Below, in pieces: positions 1-13,205 of a stretch of DNA of 64,000 nt; the stretch's first letter is position 1; every line of letters begins with the position of its first letter. Below the pieces are notes generated by a model. The model made no database searches. It was not told where the DNA came from and worked only from the letters and a program-made list of their open reading frames with translations. The translations under genes were made by a program, and so were the position numbers. This DNA is from Saccoglossus kowalevskii (lineage: Eukaryota; Hemichordata; Enteropneusta; Harrimaniidae): positions 332,570 through 396,569 of the forward strand of contig NW_003134344.1 in assembly GCF_000003605.2 (NCBI RefSeq). The letters run 5' to 3'.

Positions 1-420
1 AAAAAATCTAAAAAAAAAGTCACGTGACCGCTAAAGTTTTTTTTGATGAACTTTGTAGCCCTTGTCGCACTGCTACTATCATAAAAAAATTGGAGCACTC
101 AGACCCTCAGAAAGGTGCGCAATTCGGCATTGAAAATTTCGCATTTAATCCAAGATGGCGGCCTGGTCATGTGACCTATGTGTCTGAACTTAGGATATGC
201 ACCAGATCTCATACAGCTTTACAATTGTGGCAAGGATGGAACTGATCGGTCCAACGGTGTTGACATAAAGCGTGACCAAAAATTTAGGCGGAATCATAAT
301 AATAATAATAAACAGAACAATTTCAATAGGGTTTCGACCAAATGGGCTCGAAACCCTAAATACATATATACATACATATATATATATATATACACTAACT
401 GTAACAAAACAGAATAGTCC
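1..420. repeat. Repeat-derived stretch with a perfect 10-bp hairpin
   Basis: This stretch is GC-richer than what follows. It holds an AAT triplet run near 296-310 and a perfect 10-bp inverted repeat (328-337 pairs with 348-357, around the word GGGTTTCGA). Short AT runs follow at 362-395. The hairpin next to a triplet repeat resembles the end of a small non-autonomous transposon. No partner end is visible because the window begins here, so the family is not known. Open frames across it look like chance. Confidence 0.35.
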
Positions 421-1015
421 ATTGCTCCACACAAACATCTGTGTCGGGTAAATTACTACTTCATCTTGCATTTCGAAGTACTAATAGCATTATTATTATT
501 GATTGTCATTGACATTGACTGCTTATCATTGTCGGTAAGCCGTCTAGTGTTTATGCCTCTGTAGTGTTTCTTTTATTACATGTAATTATTATATACGTTT
601 CACAGTGATATAACAAATCCCAGAGGTCTGTTCAGTTTCATTTGTCCATTGCGTATAACATTTATACCGACAAGTAATTGTAACATTCACATACTTGCAT
701 AAGCCGCAATAAATTAAAACATATATTCATGCTCGGTGCTTGTCACACGCAACGTAATATTACCGTAATTGGTATAGTACAGGTGTGATGGTTCAAATAC
801 CAAAATGGCAACAGTAACAAAAAGACTTCCCTGGCGGCAATGATAAAATACGAACACGGAGCCAACAGATGAGGTTTCAACTGGTACTGGTATTATTATA
901 CTCTGCAAACATCAAGTACAATAACGCGGTAAAACTCCACTACTCCAATAACTAGATACTTAAACTCCAATACAATTCAACCAGATCTCCGATCTGATCT
1001 CAGTGCTGAACAACT

Positions 1016-1190
1016 CCCCTATATATACCCACACTGTCTATAAATAGACCATTACATCAGCATACATAATGAGTCTGGAACTTACTACAAATTTCTAGAA
1101 TGTTCCATTACCTTCTACAGTGCCCTATTACCTATTCAACCAACTTCTAAAAATTCCACCCAGACACAGTACGGTTCTAGAACATTCTCA
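1016..1190 (-). promoter_or_regulatory. Heat-shock-element cluster with TATA boxes (candidate heat-inducible promoter)
   Basis: Two perfect three-unit heat-shock elements are visible. One has TTC at 1093-1095, GAA at 1098-1100 and TTC at 1103-1105. The other has TTC at 1175-1177, GAA at 1180-1182 and TTC at 1185-1187. All units have the canonical 2-bp spacing bound by HSF trimers. A weaker copy lies at 1145-1156. A TATA-like word lies at 1018-1027 (read on the minus strand) and a near-palindromic TATAAATA at 1040-1047. The HSEs sit upstream of the TATA words only for leftward transcription, so the target gene is probably on the minus strand, with its body below about 990 or beyond the left edge. 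No heat-shock protein coding sequence is visible here. The motifs are seen; the function is inferred. Confidence 0.5.
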
Positions 1191-1199
1191 GTCACACGG

Positions 1200-4100
1200 A
1201 AGTGGTAAGCAAGTCGTATGCGACAGTGCTGTTCAATGCACAGTTGACTGTGATTTATTCTAAACAGCAAATCTTATTTTTGTAATATGCACAATATTCG
1301 ACAGATGGAAAATACAAATACACATGTGCAGTGATTGCTATTGTGTATACCAAAACATTATGTGTATCTGAAATTGCATTAATACATTGAGCTAATAGTG
1401 AGTTGCGCAATGATAAACATGTTACAGAAAAACACTGATACAAATGTTGTAATGATGACTAATGTTATGTCACTTTATTGGGAACAATACTTTTCGTAAT
1501 GATAGAAGAATAGTAACAATATATGTTTATAACGCCGACAGGACAATAAACACATATTTGTTTTCTATTGGGGGACAAATCAGTGCTGTTGAATGAAACG
1601 TCATAGAACGGCGTGTAGAATAGCATGTGTGCCAATAACATGTGTGCAAGAGCAAATGACAAGCTGCTCGTGTGCTCTCTTATAAAAGATGTAACATAGG
1701 GTCTTTGATATCATGCAGATGTTCAGTATAATTTCGTTAACAACGGGATATCCTGATATTGTAATATGTTAATTATAATTAAAATTGTATAAGAAAATAT
1801 TTGTTATCCATTTTTAACTTCGCCGTACCATCAAATACTGAAGGCAAATGTATATTAAGGGAAACATTTTTGTCCGGCGATGTCGTTGTCGTCTTCGTTG
1901 TTGTTATGTCGTTAATAATTGTTATTGTGTGCACAATAACTTTAGTATTTCTATTCCAAACTTCATCAAACTTAGTCACCTTATTCATCAGTATAAAGTC
2001 TTCCCTGAGTATGAACAACATATGTCCTGTATGAAAATACCATGCAAAAATGTAACAAATCTTAAAAAATATTTTGACTAATCGCTAGTGATACACATTC
2101 AAGGTTACTGATCGCAGTGGAAATATGCATTGTTGTATGTGTTCAATGAAGCAAATCATTTATATTGTAATGATATCCTTAATGTATCACCCAATTCCTA
2201 TGGGAATACTATACTGGGTTTCAAAACCAACTCATGGAGAGATTGTTTGCAATGTTTGATACACATTTGTAAACCTAACAAAATCTTCACAGAGAACAAG
2301 ATGTTAGAAAATCAATATAAGCACTCCTATGAACTGAGTGCCAAACTTTGATCAAGATCTGAAGCAAATAGAAAATCTGTTTAGTTCAAAGTTATCAAAT
2401 AAAAAACACTATATAAAAAATACTAAAAAAGCAAAACTGTGCATCCACATTTTAACAGTACACTCGAGAAATGAAAATTCACAGGAATTTGTTTTTTTAG
2501 CTACAGAATGATAAAGCTTTTATAATACTAATTTGAAAACGCACTTCAAAAAAAGATTGCAGTGTTTGAAGATGTAGAATCTCAGGAGACAGCAGTACTG
2601 TTGACTTATCTCTCCACTGGACACAAACTAACTACTTAAGTTGATTTGCATACAAAGCAGAGTTTGCAACATGATAGCTATTCATAGAGAGTGTTATTTT
2701 TTTACTTTTCATATAATACAGTAGTCACACAATGAATATATTAAGACAGTTCATGTTTGTCTCAGTGAATCATTACTTTTCGACAGACACCTGTGCAAAA
2801 TACTACCAGTTTGACAAAAGCCAGATAAGATTTTCCGTTATTTTGCATGTTATATGAATTTATTCACGTCTAAATGCAGCTGATGAGGCATTCGTTTTTA
2901 TACTAAAATATCTGGATTACTTTGAATAAAGTTGGAAATTATGTCACTTAAAATAATTAAACAAATTAGGCTCCAATGGTTTTTTTAAAGATATTTACAT
3001 CTATCAAGGACAGTCGGTAGACTGATTCCCCACTGTTGTTTCAACCCCAAACCTTGTTTGTATTCAAAATTGATTATGACAATGTATATTCATATTGAAA
3101 CAAATTATGATAAAGGGAATAATATTATATAACAAGGGGCATGGTCACAAGAGTTCAACTATGTTATTATAATAATGTCAAAGTCAAATTATAAGTATAT
3201 GTGAAAGTGTAGACTCATTTTCAACAAGGAAACCCATGCTAAACGAGAATAAAACAGAAAATATATCATAAAACTAATTCATATATTTTTTTAAGGAAAA
3301 AAGCCACACACATAAATAGTAACTAAATAAATTGCTTGACATTCATATATAACTACTAGCGCAAACCGTTATTTATTATTGGAAAATTCAAAATTGTCAT
3401 AACTGTATCTTGAACATAATAATAATTAATAATTGTACCGCGACAGTGCTACTGTGTGTCGATCTGAAAAAATCTAACCGGTGGGTATTATGTCACGACA
3501 TTGACGAGGATATTGTTACGAACTAGCAGACAGCATAACACTAAACAAATAATATAAATTCCTTCGATTAAGTACACGCCCTACCAAAAATCACAACCTT
3601 TAAATAAATAAACACTGAATCAGACACAAAATTACCCTGAATCAATAACACTATCGCTACTACAATACTACGCATGGAAACATAATGTACATCCATTGAT
3701 TTCTGTATACATTTTCTACGCAATACCCAGAATTCAATCGTCAGGCAATCGACTACAAGTCACGAGTTCAAAAAATATGTACGTTGGCTTGGATTTCAAA
3801 ATCGTAAAATGACACCATTATTGCAGAACGATGTGTGTAAAAAAAATCCGTAATAAAAAAAAATAAAAAGGCGAGGGCAGACGAGGGCAAGGTGAGTGAA
3901 TTATACAGCAAGAATCGCGTAAAGATTGTGAAGAAACACAAATCCAGCCCATATAAAGTGATCCATCAAAAAGGAATATAACTGCGAAACAAGGAACAGA
4001 GATTCCCTGGGTACAATTCATTTGTGGTTTTAAAAAATAAACCCTCAGTATAGACGTAATGTAATCAAAAGAGATATGATACTGATATTCCCCACTGTAA

Positions 4101-5479
4101 AGCAAGTAAGACACGTTTATCCTCAAAGGCAAACACGTACATCGAAACATCATGGTGATCATGTAAAATGAAAACAAACATACCTGTAATCAGATAAAAC
4201 CGAGAACGCACAGTCTAAATTTTGACCTCGCAGCTGGAAGAACTAAATTATATTTCAAATACGTATATATATAACAGTTATTAATACAAACTATTGTACG
4301 CGTTGAATAATACAATTTGCTATTAGGTTACCATTTTAAAGCTTCATAAATTACCCAAGATCACAGCAGAGGTCATAGGTCACTTAGAATCAAAAGCTCC
4401 TGTACTCCGAGACGTCAAATCTTTGCTATTGAACAGTTTTGTGACATTTGTTTTCAAGGTAATAAATTTATTATGTATAAATGCATGTGTAAAACTTAAC
4501 TTTCATTATATTTATTTACAAGTTTTTTCCATTGTTAATGTTTAAATGGTAAAAGTGTACTTTATTTTAGATAATGGCATAAAACTTAATTAGATTGCCA
4601 TGTAACTTTTCCACGCAACCCGTTTCCTGTGTCATCCCGCTCTATATTTGTTATCGAACAACTTTGATTCGAAAGGCGTAAATTTGCAGTGCGAGGAAAC
4701 CGGTTTTGATTCAATGATGTTGCTAGATTGAAACAAAAATGCATGATTTCTATACAAAGAACTTGTCTGTACTAATGAAACAAACTCCACACATAAACTG
4801 TGCACGTTTCTAGCAATATGAAGGTATTAGTTGGACACAAAGTTTACATTTGATTAGTTTGACAACGTGGAATTCGAAAAATATTGGGAGGACCAGATAA
4901 TAATTATTAAAATACAGAAAAACACACATAATGTATTATACTCATCTAAAAACAGTGCGCAATCAAAAACGTTCGCGCAGTAATAAAGATAATGTACCAC
5001 AAAAAGAACATGTGATCTATAACACATATGTTTGATAAACTTGCTATGAATTTGTTTCAATGATACAGTGTGTTGTCTAAAATATATACTATACCTAATA
5101 TAGCATATGAATGTGCAATGTTTACAAATTAGATACACATGTTAGCTGTAGCACGAAATAAGAATGTATTATATGTAATCTCCTATGTAGTAGTATAATG
5201 TTTGAGTGTGACTATCCTTCCGTAAAATGTCAAGTGTTATCATAAATTGGCAAACTTGATTGATTAGGCTTTGTATATAATTTGCGCTGGTGATTTTCAT
5301 TTGTTGTACATGTGTTTCTGCAATATTCCAAGGTATTACAATTATACATAATAACGAGATTAAATGACTGCATATTGTCATCTGACATGTCAGTAATATC
5401 TCTTGTCCGGTGCCGTCGTTGTATGTCCAGAACATCAATATATATGTTATAATTGTGTATGTTAAAAAATCACATGACC

Positions 5480-5480
<1 letters not shown>
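1200..5480. other. AT-rich intergenic DNA, nothing supported
   Basis: No conserved domain, strong exon-like island or structured repeat was recognised. The longest frame, 119 codons on the minus strand at 3818-4177, has no recognisable motif, and a few of that length are expected by chance. Confidence 0.5.

Positions 5481-5545
<65 letters not shown>
5481..5545. repeat. (TA)n microsatellite
   Basis: About 32 uninterrupted TA dinucleotides, the longest microsatellite in the window. Confidence 0.97.
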
Positions 5546-5548
<3 letters not shown>

Positions 5549-8500
5549 TTTGTTTATGTTAGCAACATCATCTGATCGATGCCTGATTGATTTAGGAATT
5601 CTGCAATAACGCTTTTTGTATGCTCCTGCCTGCATCAGAAATATTGCAGATATACATAATAATACAGTATATGACCATATGTTGTCATATGTTTTGTTAG
5701 TTATACTTCCCGTCCAATGCTTGAATGTAGCATCGGTTGTATATCATTATCTGAATCACTGCTAGAAATATTGCAGATGTACTTATTAATGACGTCACCT
5801 AATCGTCCTTAATCACGGTATGTATTGTCAGGTTTATGTGTTTGTTAACAATAACAAACTAAAAATTTGTGTGGCAATCTCTATATATTTTGTATTGCCC
5901 ATACAGTATACAGTGAATACCTGACACACCCTCTTTCAATCATGACGGCGGAGGTCAATACCCGCCTTTTTAATTGTCCGAAAAAGTCAAATCGGCCAAA
6001 GTGTTTTATGATATCGCTACAAATATTCTATAAATGCTACACACAGAAATCTGAAGTCCTAAACCCTGACCTAGAACTGAAAATATGAATGAGAACAAAA
6101 ACTAGGTCGATCAACTGCATACACAGTAAATAATAATTAAGTCAGCAATCATTGGGGTACACCTGAATTACCTGCTAATTACTCAAAGTCGCTTGCGCAT
6201 GCTCGAGAACGACTGCCTGTGATTCAATAATATTCTATGCGATTAATAAAAGCGAGCTTTATTCGTAAATCTGTGTACAAACTTTCAACTTCACTTTTAT
6301 TGAGAAACGAACATTTTATAATGTATTTATAGTGCATTTGATACTAATAGCTGCCCTGGGATGCACAACTTTTCTAATAAGACTCACTCGAACTGAACGA
6401 GTGTAATATCAAGCTAATTTAAACACATGATACAGTTTTAGTAATGCGGTGGCCGGTATACACACTACTACATACTGACGTTATTACCCATGAAACCATT
6501 CACTATGAACCGTTTGGTTTAATGTTTAGGTCACTGACGAAAGTTAGGGTATCAGTCGTCGGTTGAAATAATTTAATACACAAAAGACATGGAATACGTG
6601 AACCGATTATATAAGTAGAACATACATATATTTGTTGCGAATGATAATATAACCATTGATTCATTTACATGACATCATACCGAATTAATAAAACACGATG
6701 TGTTTAAGGATTAACAAAACAACATGAACATAATAATCCTTGAGATTTTTTTTTTCATTCACCAGCGCTAATTTGTCTTTCAGAAAAAAAAAGCATTGTT
6801 AGTGTTTTGTCGGCGTGTTATACTTTGTAATACTGCTTACCGTTACAATGTTAGAATGTTACATATACTATATGCTTTAATCACTAATGACATCATTATC
6901 ACTATTATACATATGGCCTTTTTATCACAAGCGACCCATTGTACAAATCCCACATCAGTGTTACGAATTGGAATGCCCAATTTAGTTTGTCAAATGTAGA
7001 TTGCACAGGTGAATTTGTGTGACTGAGGTATCATCATTACTTGCAATAATACTGTAGGGGAATGTTACATCAACCGCATACACCATTTGAAACATGAAAA
7101 TACAATACGACAAATTATTCCCAATCAAAAATGAATCATAATTAAAAAAAAACTAATACGCATGTGCAGTGCTTGTTTTTGAATGCACCGAGGTTATCTG
7201 TGCTGCAGCATGAGCTACTTAATTGTTACAGTAAGGAGTGAACTACAGGGCCAACCGGCAATAAGTAATCCAATCTGTAACAGTAGTATACGTGATTAAG
7301 TGTGCAAGCGTGTTTAAAAGACTTCACATTGCAATTTAATGATATCATTATCACCTTTGTTGTTAAGCCATTAATGTTACTGTCCTCGTAGCACTCACGT
7401 GTAACAAATTATATAAGGTCACTAGTTTTGCAATTTACAGTGATCCATTTAGTTTTTCTTATGCAGATTACATTTACAGCATATATGTAATAACCAGCAT
7501 AATATCCCAATAACTTCCAATTATTTTGTTCATACAGACACGCATACATACATGATCATAAATACTTAAGTTAGTTTTAACATATATGATGACATGATCA
7601 ACAACATATATATTTGTTTCAATTACTACATTTGTACGCATGTGTAGTGATTTTTATTGTATGTGTCAACACAGGGTATATGCATAATTGTATTATTTCA
7701 GTTAATGCTTACTAAATGATGTAATTAAAACCATTCAGAAAAATACAGTATCAAACCATAATATTAAAACTTGCATAGCTAAAGGTAAACAGGAATGTTG
7801 TTGTCGTGGTGCTCGATGTTATATCAGTCATATATAAAGGTAATAATGTTACAATACGTATAAAGGCTGTTCAAAACGCGGCCGGAACAATACTCATTTG
7901 CCTTTTTTTATCCCCCTCTAGCAACAAATTACAGTTTAATTTAGTGAATTCTTCAATTACGGGATTTGGTTTATTGATCGGTCGTAATATAATTCATAGT
8001 AGTTGAATACATTTTAATATCTACATTTTTAATATGTTGTATTTTAATAAAGGGATTGCAAACAAGTCATTGACAAACAATGTTCGAGCTATATACTGAG
8101 ATTAGGCACGTACTTTACAATATGTCTACGTGCGATTCCATATGGTCAGAACGTATTTGAGTATATGTAGTGTGTGGACAACTGCCTGCATGTTATACTG
8201 TCTGCCATGATCACCATGGAGCATATTCACGGGAAACTCAGCCATGCTTATACTTGATACAACGTTCATTGTGATTATAAAAAAACAAAGTTGGCGACAG
8301 AAGTGACATAAATAATTATGAATATATGTACTTTTGTCCAAATGTGAAGACTTGTTATAGACAACTGGTCATAAGAATGGTTTTAAAGAAAAAACTCTCC
8401 ACAGTTGTGTGTATATTCATGGTAAAGAGCATATATGTATATATATATATATATAACTGTTCTGTATGTACGTTTTCTTGACCTACTAAAACGTTTTACC

Positions 8501-10235
8501 TATTAGTAATCAATCAAATAACGTTTTTAGAAAAGTGCTTGATATGGACATTCCCATTTGTAATGAAAATTGGACCAATTTGTTGGACACAGAAGCTACT
8601 GATACATTGCCAGTCTTGAACGATGTTAGACAGGCTTTTAAGAAAGTCGGTTAATATCTAGATTGAATACGTGCCAATGATTTGTGTATGCGGATGCCAT
8701 TGTATTAACATTCGCGTAAGTTAAATGTTAAAGATGTTAGTTAAAATATACTAACGAATAATGTACAATAATATTGTATGTCTCATTGTCATCCTTTCCC
8801 CATTAGCGATCTTCAACCTATCGCGTGTATCTAGATGATTTTCATCACTAACACGTTAGCATATTCATGTCCCCAGTGTATTTCGTTGCTGCGAGTTTTC
8901 TTGAAATCGTCTTAAAATATCTCCTGAACATCTCTAAAAATGTCTCGCTGGAATTTGATGCAAAAACCACAGTAGTTTTCAAACTCTTTGCTTGTTTAGA
9001 CATACATCTGTTCTTATGACTTGACTCGATTTATATATTGATGTTGGACATTTTAGACAATAGCAAAGACACTTTACTTCTAATTAATGTGTGCTTCTCG
9101 TGAATGGACAAAGCGTGTATGAATATTTCAATGGATACATGCAGATTTATAGAGCCAAATACATGCGTATTCATTATAAATTTCTAAACAACAATAAACC
9201 CATGGAAACCTTGTGTGTATCACTGCATGAAAAGCTGTCACAATTTAACTCTATTATTAATTTCACAAAACTTACATTTTCGATAATATGACATAAACAA
9301 CGAGCGACCAAATAAGCTCATCACATACCTATGTAAAAAAAGATCAAATTTAGTTGAAGGGGTAACAATCAAAGTGGAGAAAGGAATAGTTTGGTAATAA
9401 AAAACAAATACAATTTACAGAAAATTAAAAAAAACAAAATGTTATTACATTCATTAGTGTCGTACTTGTTTTATATACTCATAGTTGTTTTGTAGGGGTT
9501 TAAAGGTGAAATCGATAAACAAAACATAAATTCGAAAACATTTATAATATGTTATTAAAATGTCAATATTGTTATACAAAGATAATCATCCCTGGACTTG
9601 AAGTGTACCTGAAAATAAGGTTATGTGGTGTTGACTGTAAAATAGGGGTCGACGATGCTCTAGAATCAGTGATTCTTTCCATGAACTGTAACACGCGTCT
9701 CGAATGCCATAACGGAGCTGCACAGAATACGTCGCTAAATTACAAATTGATTATATATGATCTGGTAGTTGTTGGAACAATTAGTGAACGACATGAACAC
9801 CTGGACTGAATCAAAAAAGAATTAGATTGTATACTACATTTTGGCATAGGCGAATATTGCATTTGAACATATGAATTTCAATGCTATAAATGTGCATAGT
9901 CAATCATAGAAATATTGCACACACACAAAATCAATGTGATAATAAAGATATTTTCCTTTAATAACTTATCTTTTCCTTCATTCCATTAACGTTTGTGTTT
10001 TTCAAATTCACGTAGCAATCTAGGTAACAGAAGAGAATTCGTTACTGTGTTTTGGAGATTTATTAGTTAATGTAACAAAGATATTGTTATCTTCCATTAT
10101 GGGGGTTTTACACTATATACTAATATTCAGAACGTTCACTAATGTTTTGTTCTCTCTGGAATATATTAATATGCGGTAATGAAGGAATGAATATTGAACC
10201 TCGACAGAATTGTTTCGGAAGGAACAAGTACTATG
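5546..10235. other. AT-rich intergenic DNA, nothing firmly supported
   Basis: No recognisable gene. Two weakly similar words around 5636-5662 and 5762-5785, about 125 bp apart (shared AGAAATATTGCAGAT), hint at an old tandem duplication. An 86-codon open frame at 9549-9809 is GC-richer than its surroundings and cysteine-bearing, but matches nothing I recognise. Confidence 0.45.
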
Positions 10236-10345
10236 ACAGAACCCCATACCCTGCCCGTGGCTTTCGTTGCGTATGGAAGTTATTTTCACGAGTGATGCGG
10301 TGTATCCTGCGGCCGTATTTTCACGGGCAGGGTGTGGGGTTCTGT
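10236..10345. mobile_element. Short fold-back element (24-bp terminal inverted repeats)
   Basis: The left arm (10236-10259, starting ACAGAACCCC) and right arm (10322-10345) are inverted copies matching at 23 of 24 positions, around a 62-bp centre. The GC-rich arms stand out from the AT-rich flanks. The size and near-perfect arms fit a MITE-like or fold-back element of about 110 bp. I could not define a convincing target-site duplication, so the superfamily is open. Confidence 0.6.
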
Positions 10346-10552
10346 TATTATTACATATGTTCCATGTTTGATTATGCCATATTAAAGAAAGAACGTGCAA
10401 CAAACCGAGATTGAATTTAGGTTGGAAACCCCATTGCCCACTAATGTGTTCAAATACTGAGTATAGTGTTACGCGCAAGCAACTCGTGTCAGTGTAGAAC
10501 GCACCCGGCGAACGCGCATCACTGTTTGTTTGAAATTAAAATAATCAGACGT

Positions 10553-11070
10553 CTAATCTGAGTCACTGTCCGAATGAATAATTCGTGGACGTTTAATTGG
10601 GACCACGACAGAACCAGAACTTGGTCTGGACGACTATGATACACAGCTTATGTTGAAGTTAAAAGTTCCTCCACAGAATTGTGCACTGGTAAACATGCCG
10701 TGCAACTACGTATACGGTATTCCACTAGCGAGATGACTTTCGTCGACAGCGGTCGTTGCTGAGCTGCACGCTACAACTTCGTGTGTGATATTGCTTGCTG
10801 GTCGTGGATTGACTGAGTCTTAGTTACCGGTTAAAATGTTGCTCATTTGGCGTTGGTAATCTGTATTTGGAACTGAGTAACGCCGCAACGTCGCCAGCAG
10901 AAACCTCCTGGTATTACGATGATGATGATTGCGGCTCCATAGTAATCGCTGATTTTACGGCCGGTGGATCTTCCGAGAACCCGATAAGGTTTATAAAACT
11001 CAGTTTCCTGGTGGTCAACATACAATAAGTTCACACAATCGTAGTACTCCATGAGATGTACACCTAACAT
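10553..11070 (-). CDS. Tentative two-exon gene, unknown protein with acidic SDSDSD end
   Basis: This is a proposed join of 10918-11070 (ATG at 11070-11068) and 10553-10633, giving 77 residues. Exon 1 reads MLGVHLMEYYDC and is clearly GC-richer than background. It ends before a GTAATA donor in phase 0. A pyrimidine-containing acceptor ending CATAG precedes exon 2, which has a basic KRPR patch, then HSDSDSD and a stop. A plausible acceptor (TTCAG) also lies at 11084-11091, so an earlier exon may exist. I recognise no domain. A basic patch followed by an acidic serine/aspartate tail is common in nuclear proteins and transposases. The opposite strand also reads open here (10606-10733 and 10813-11024), so the coding strand is uncertain and the island may be a transposon remnant. 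Confidence 0.22.
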
Positions 11071-12352
11071 GCCAAAAACGTTGCTGAACGATTTGAATCG
11101 GACAAAAATAGCAGACGAAAATGTGTTTACAAAATAAAAATAGTTCGGTAGCCAATGGAAATACCAAAAACATTATTGCATGGGTGATATGCAAATTAGT
11201 TTTTGTCAAAATAAGTAACTGCCAAAGAGTACCATTACTGTTGCTCAAATTTCATTTCACTCGGCAAGTATATTCATGTACCCCAAGAGAAAAATATCGT
11301 ACTTCTTAAATATTGTTTATTTCTGCTATGTTTCGAAAAACGGTACTCCTGAAGGGACTACTTTGTTTGCTCTCATACTCATTTGCATATGAGGTGTGGA
11401 AATACCGATTTTGATTTCAGGGACGAATCGAAATAAACTGCAGTACATATGTAATAATTCATGTTACCAGGAGCTTTGTATGTGGGTCGTCATTTGACTA
11501 TGACGAGTTCAATTGTCATTTGCTGTCTAGATAAGCAACCGAAAAATGTCTTTGCGATTGAACATATGTATATTTGTATATATATACATATATTGCTTGT
11601 CTAGACGGCAATGGACATTTGCTCATGTCATAGTAAAATAACTGTCCCAATATTTCACCTTTGTGTAGACCAACAATTATATGACAATATTTGAAAGGAA
11701 TAAGATAATTTTGTTCTTAATTAATAGGTCAAATGCTCGTGAACGGCCTTAATATATATATATTAGTCTACCAAACCTGCAAGCTACACCACGGCATGTG
11801 CAATGTCATCTCAACAATATAGCTAGACATATTCGTCAATATTTATCATTATTACACTAATGTAATCAATAAAATGCTTCACTGCAATATGTAACATTAT
11901 ATTATACCAGTATATTGATGGTGTTAATCCATTGATTTGATGGGTCCAATCACAAAATTTGCATATGCAATCCATGGTATATTAGCTGATAATGCACGGC
12001 TAAACCAAGTGGTCCTGGAACATGAATTGACTACAGGTTTAATACGGAAATACATAAAACCGGTATTATTTGATTTTTAGGGAAATATAGTGCTTGAATT
12101 CTTAAAGAATATTGAAACAAATACTAAATTATAAGCATCTGAAAAGTTATACAACCATAATATTGCTTTTTGTTAATGGTGGGATCCAAGTTGTTAGCGT
12201 CGGTCGCTGGGTGATTGTCGTTCGTCACACATACCTAAACCATCGTCCTTCAACACTGCGATGTGCCTAAACAAACGCCAGAACGTTGTGTTCTCCGTGT
12301 TGTGACTTTGAGATGGATTGCGAATCTCCAACATAGAATACATGATCTTTAA

Positions 12353-13205
12353 CTACTAGATAAGATTGAGGGATTGAAGGACAAAAAAATGCAAAAAACT
12401 ATGCGTCACAGGCAAAAAAAGTATGCCACGGTGTCCCGTAGCGGTGTTCGAGTTCTGGATGACAAAATTGCAGTGAAATTGCATCTGTTTCAAAGAACAC
12501 GGGACAACGCAGGATTCGACGACGATATATGGTATTGTAATTCTCCACTGTTGGTAAATAATTTACATGAGATGATTATAATTGTCAATATACTGGTATA
12601 ATATTATAGCAATAACCCCCCGCCGAAGTTGGGTATACCACTTGATATTGTAATATCTCGAAGTATACCCGCCTTCGGCGGGGGTTATTGCTTAAATATA
12701 TTACAGTTGCAAATAAACGAAGACCATATTTGTATGGAAACGTTTTTTTTTCTAAATTAAATACACATTAGGCGAACGATAGTGAACGAATGTTATAGTT
12801 ATAAAATAAATCACCATAGAAAAAGTTATATCATATATCTACTGTAACAAACATGAAACAAATTTAATGGGAATTTAAACTGAACCTCAACCAAATAATA
12901 ATTTATATACATATACTCTATTGTCTAAAGAGATTGCAAATCATAGAAGTATAGTACACATACCCTATGTTACACTAATCGTGCTAAATATATATAATTA
13001 TGTTAGACTAATTTTCAAAATATCGAATTCAGTAGCTTTTTTTATTTAATTGTCTTGTTGTTTTTTACAGTTAAGCGCACAAAACAATACCAATAACATT
13101 GGCGCTGCTAGTCTCTTCAATTTACAATTCAATAATTTCCTCATAGAGAAACCTAACAAACATGGCATGGAAAGTTTTGAAGGAGATACACGACGAAACG
13201 CTTGA
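12353..13205 (+). CDS. Tentative two-exon 3' end of an unknown gene, with a fold-back element in its intron
   Basis: Exon-like block A (12353-12553) reads a basic stretch with HRQKKYATVSRSGVRVL and then LFQRTRDNAGFDDDIW. It ends at a TTG|GTAAAT donor in phase 0. Block B starts at 13071, directly after a strong polypyrimidine tract and TTACAG. It reads open for 44 codons in phase 0, beginning LSAQNNTNNIGAASLF, and stops at 13203-13205. The implied intron is 517 bp and contains the fold-back element at 12608-12692. The same frame upstream of block A is also mostly open back to about 12190, apart from a stop at 12350-12352. So block A is either the second part of a decayed gene or begins at an acceptor near 12358. 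No family was recognised. Confidence 0.22.
12608..12692. mobile_element. Palindromic fold-back MITE (85 bp)
   Basis: The left arm (12608-12638) and right arm (12663-12692) are inverted copies sharing AGCAATAACCCCC, GCCGAAG and GGGTATAC, with small indels between them. The centre is only about 25 bp. The GGGTATAC core near an AATAAC-type end recurs in the larger element at 23.7 kb, suggesting one family. Confidence 0.65.

Noticed and set aside
3818-4177. Minus-strand frame of 119 codons
   Set aside because: No motif or composition shift; a few frames of this length are expected by chance at this AT content.
5546-5830. Old tandem repeat around AGAAATATTGCAGAT
   Set aside because: Only short words are shared; period and extent could not be supported beyond about 20 bases.
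9549-9809. Cysteine-bearing 86-codon frame
   Set aside because: Somewhat GC-rich, but no recognised family, no clear acceptor and no matching exon downstream.
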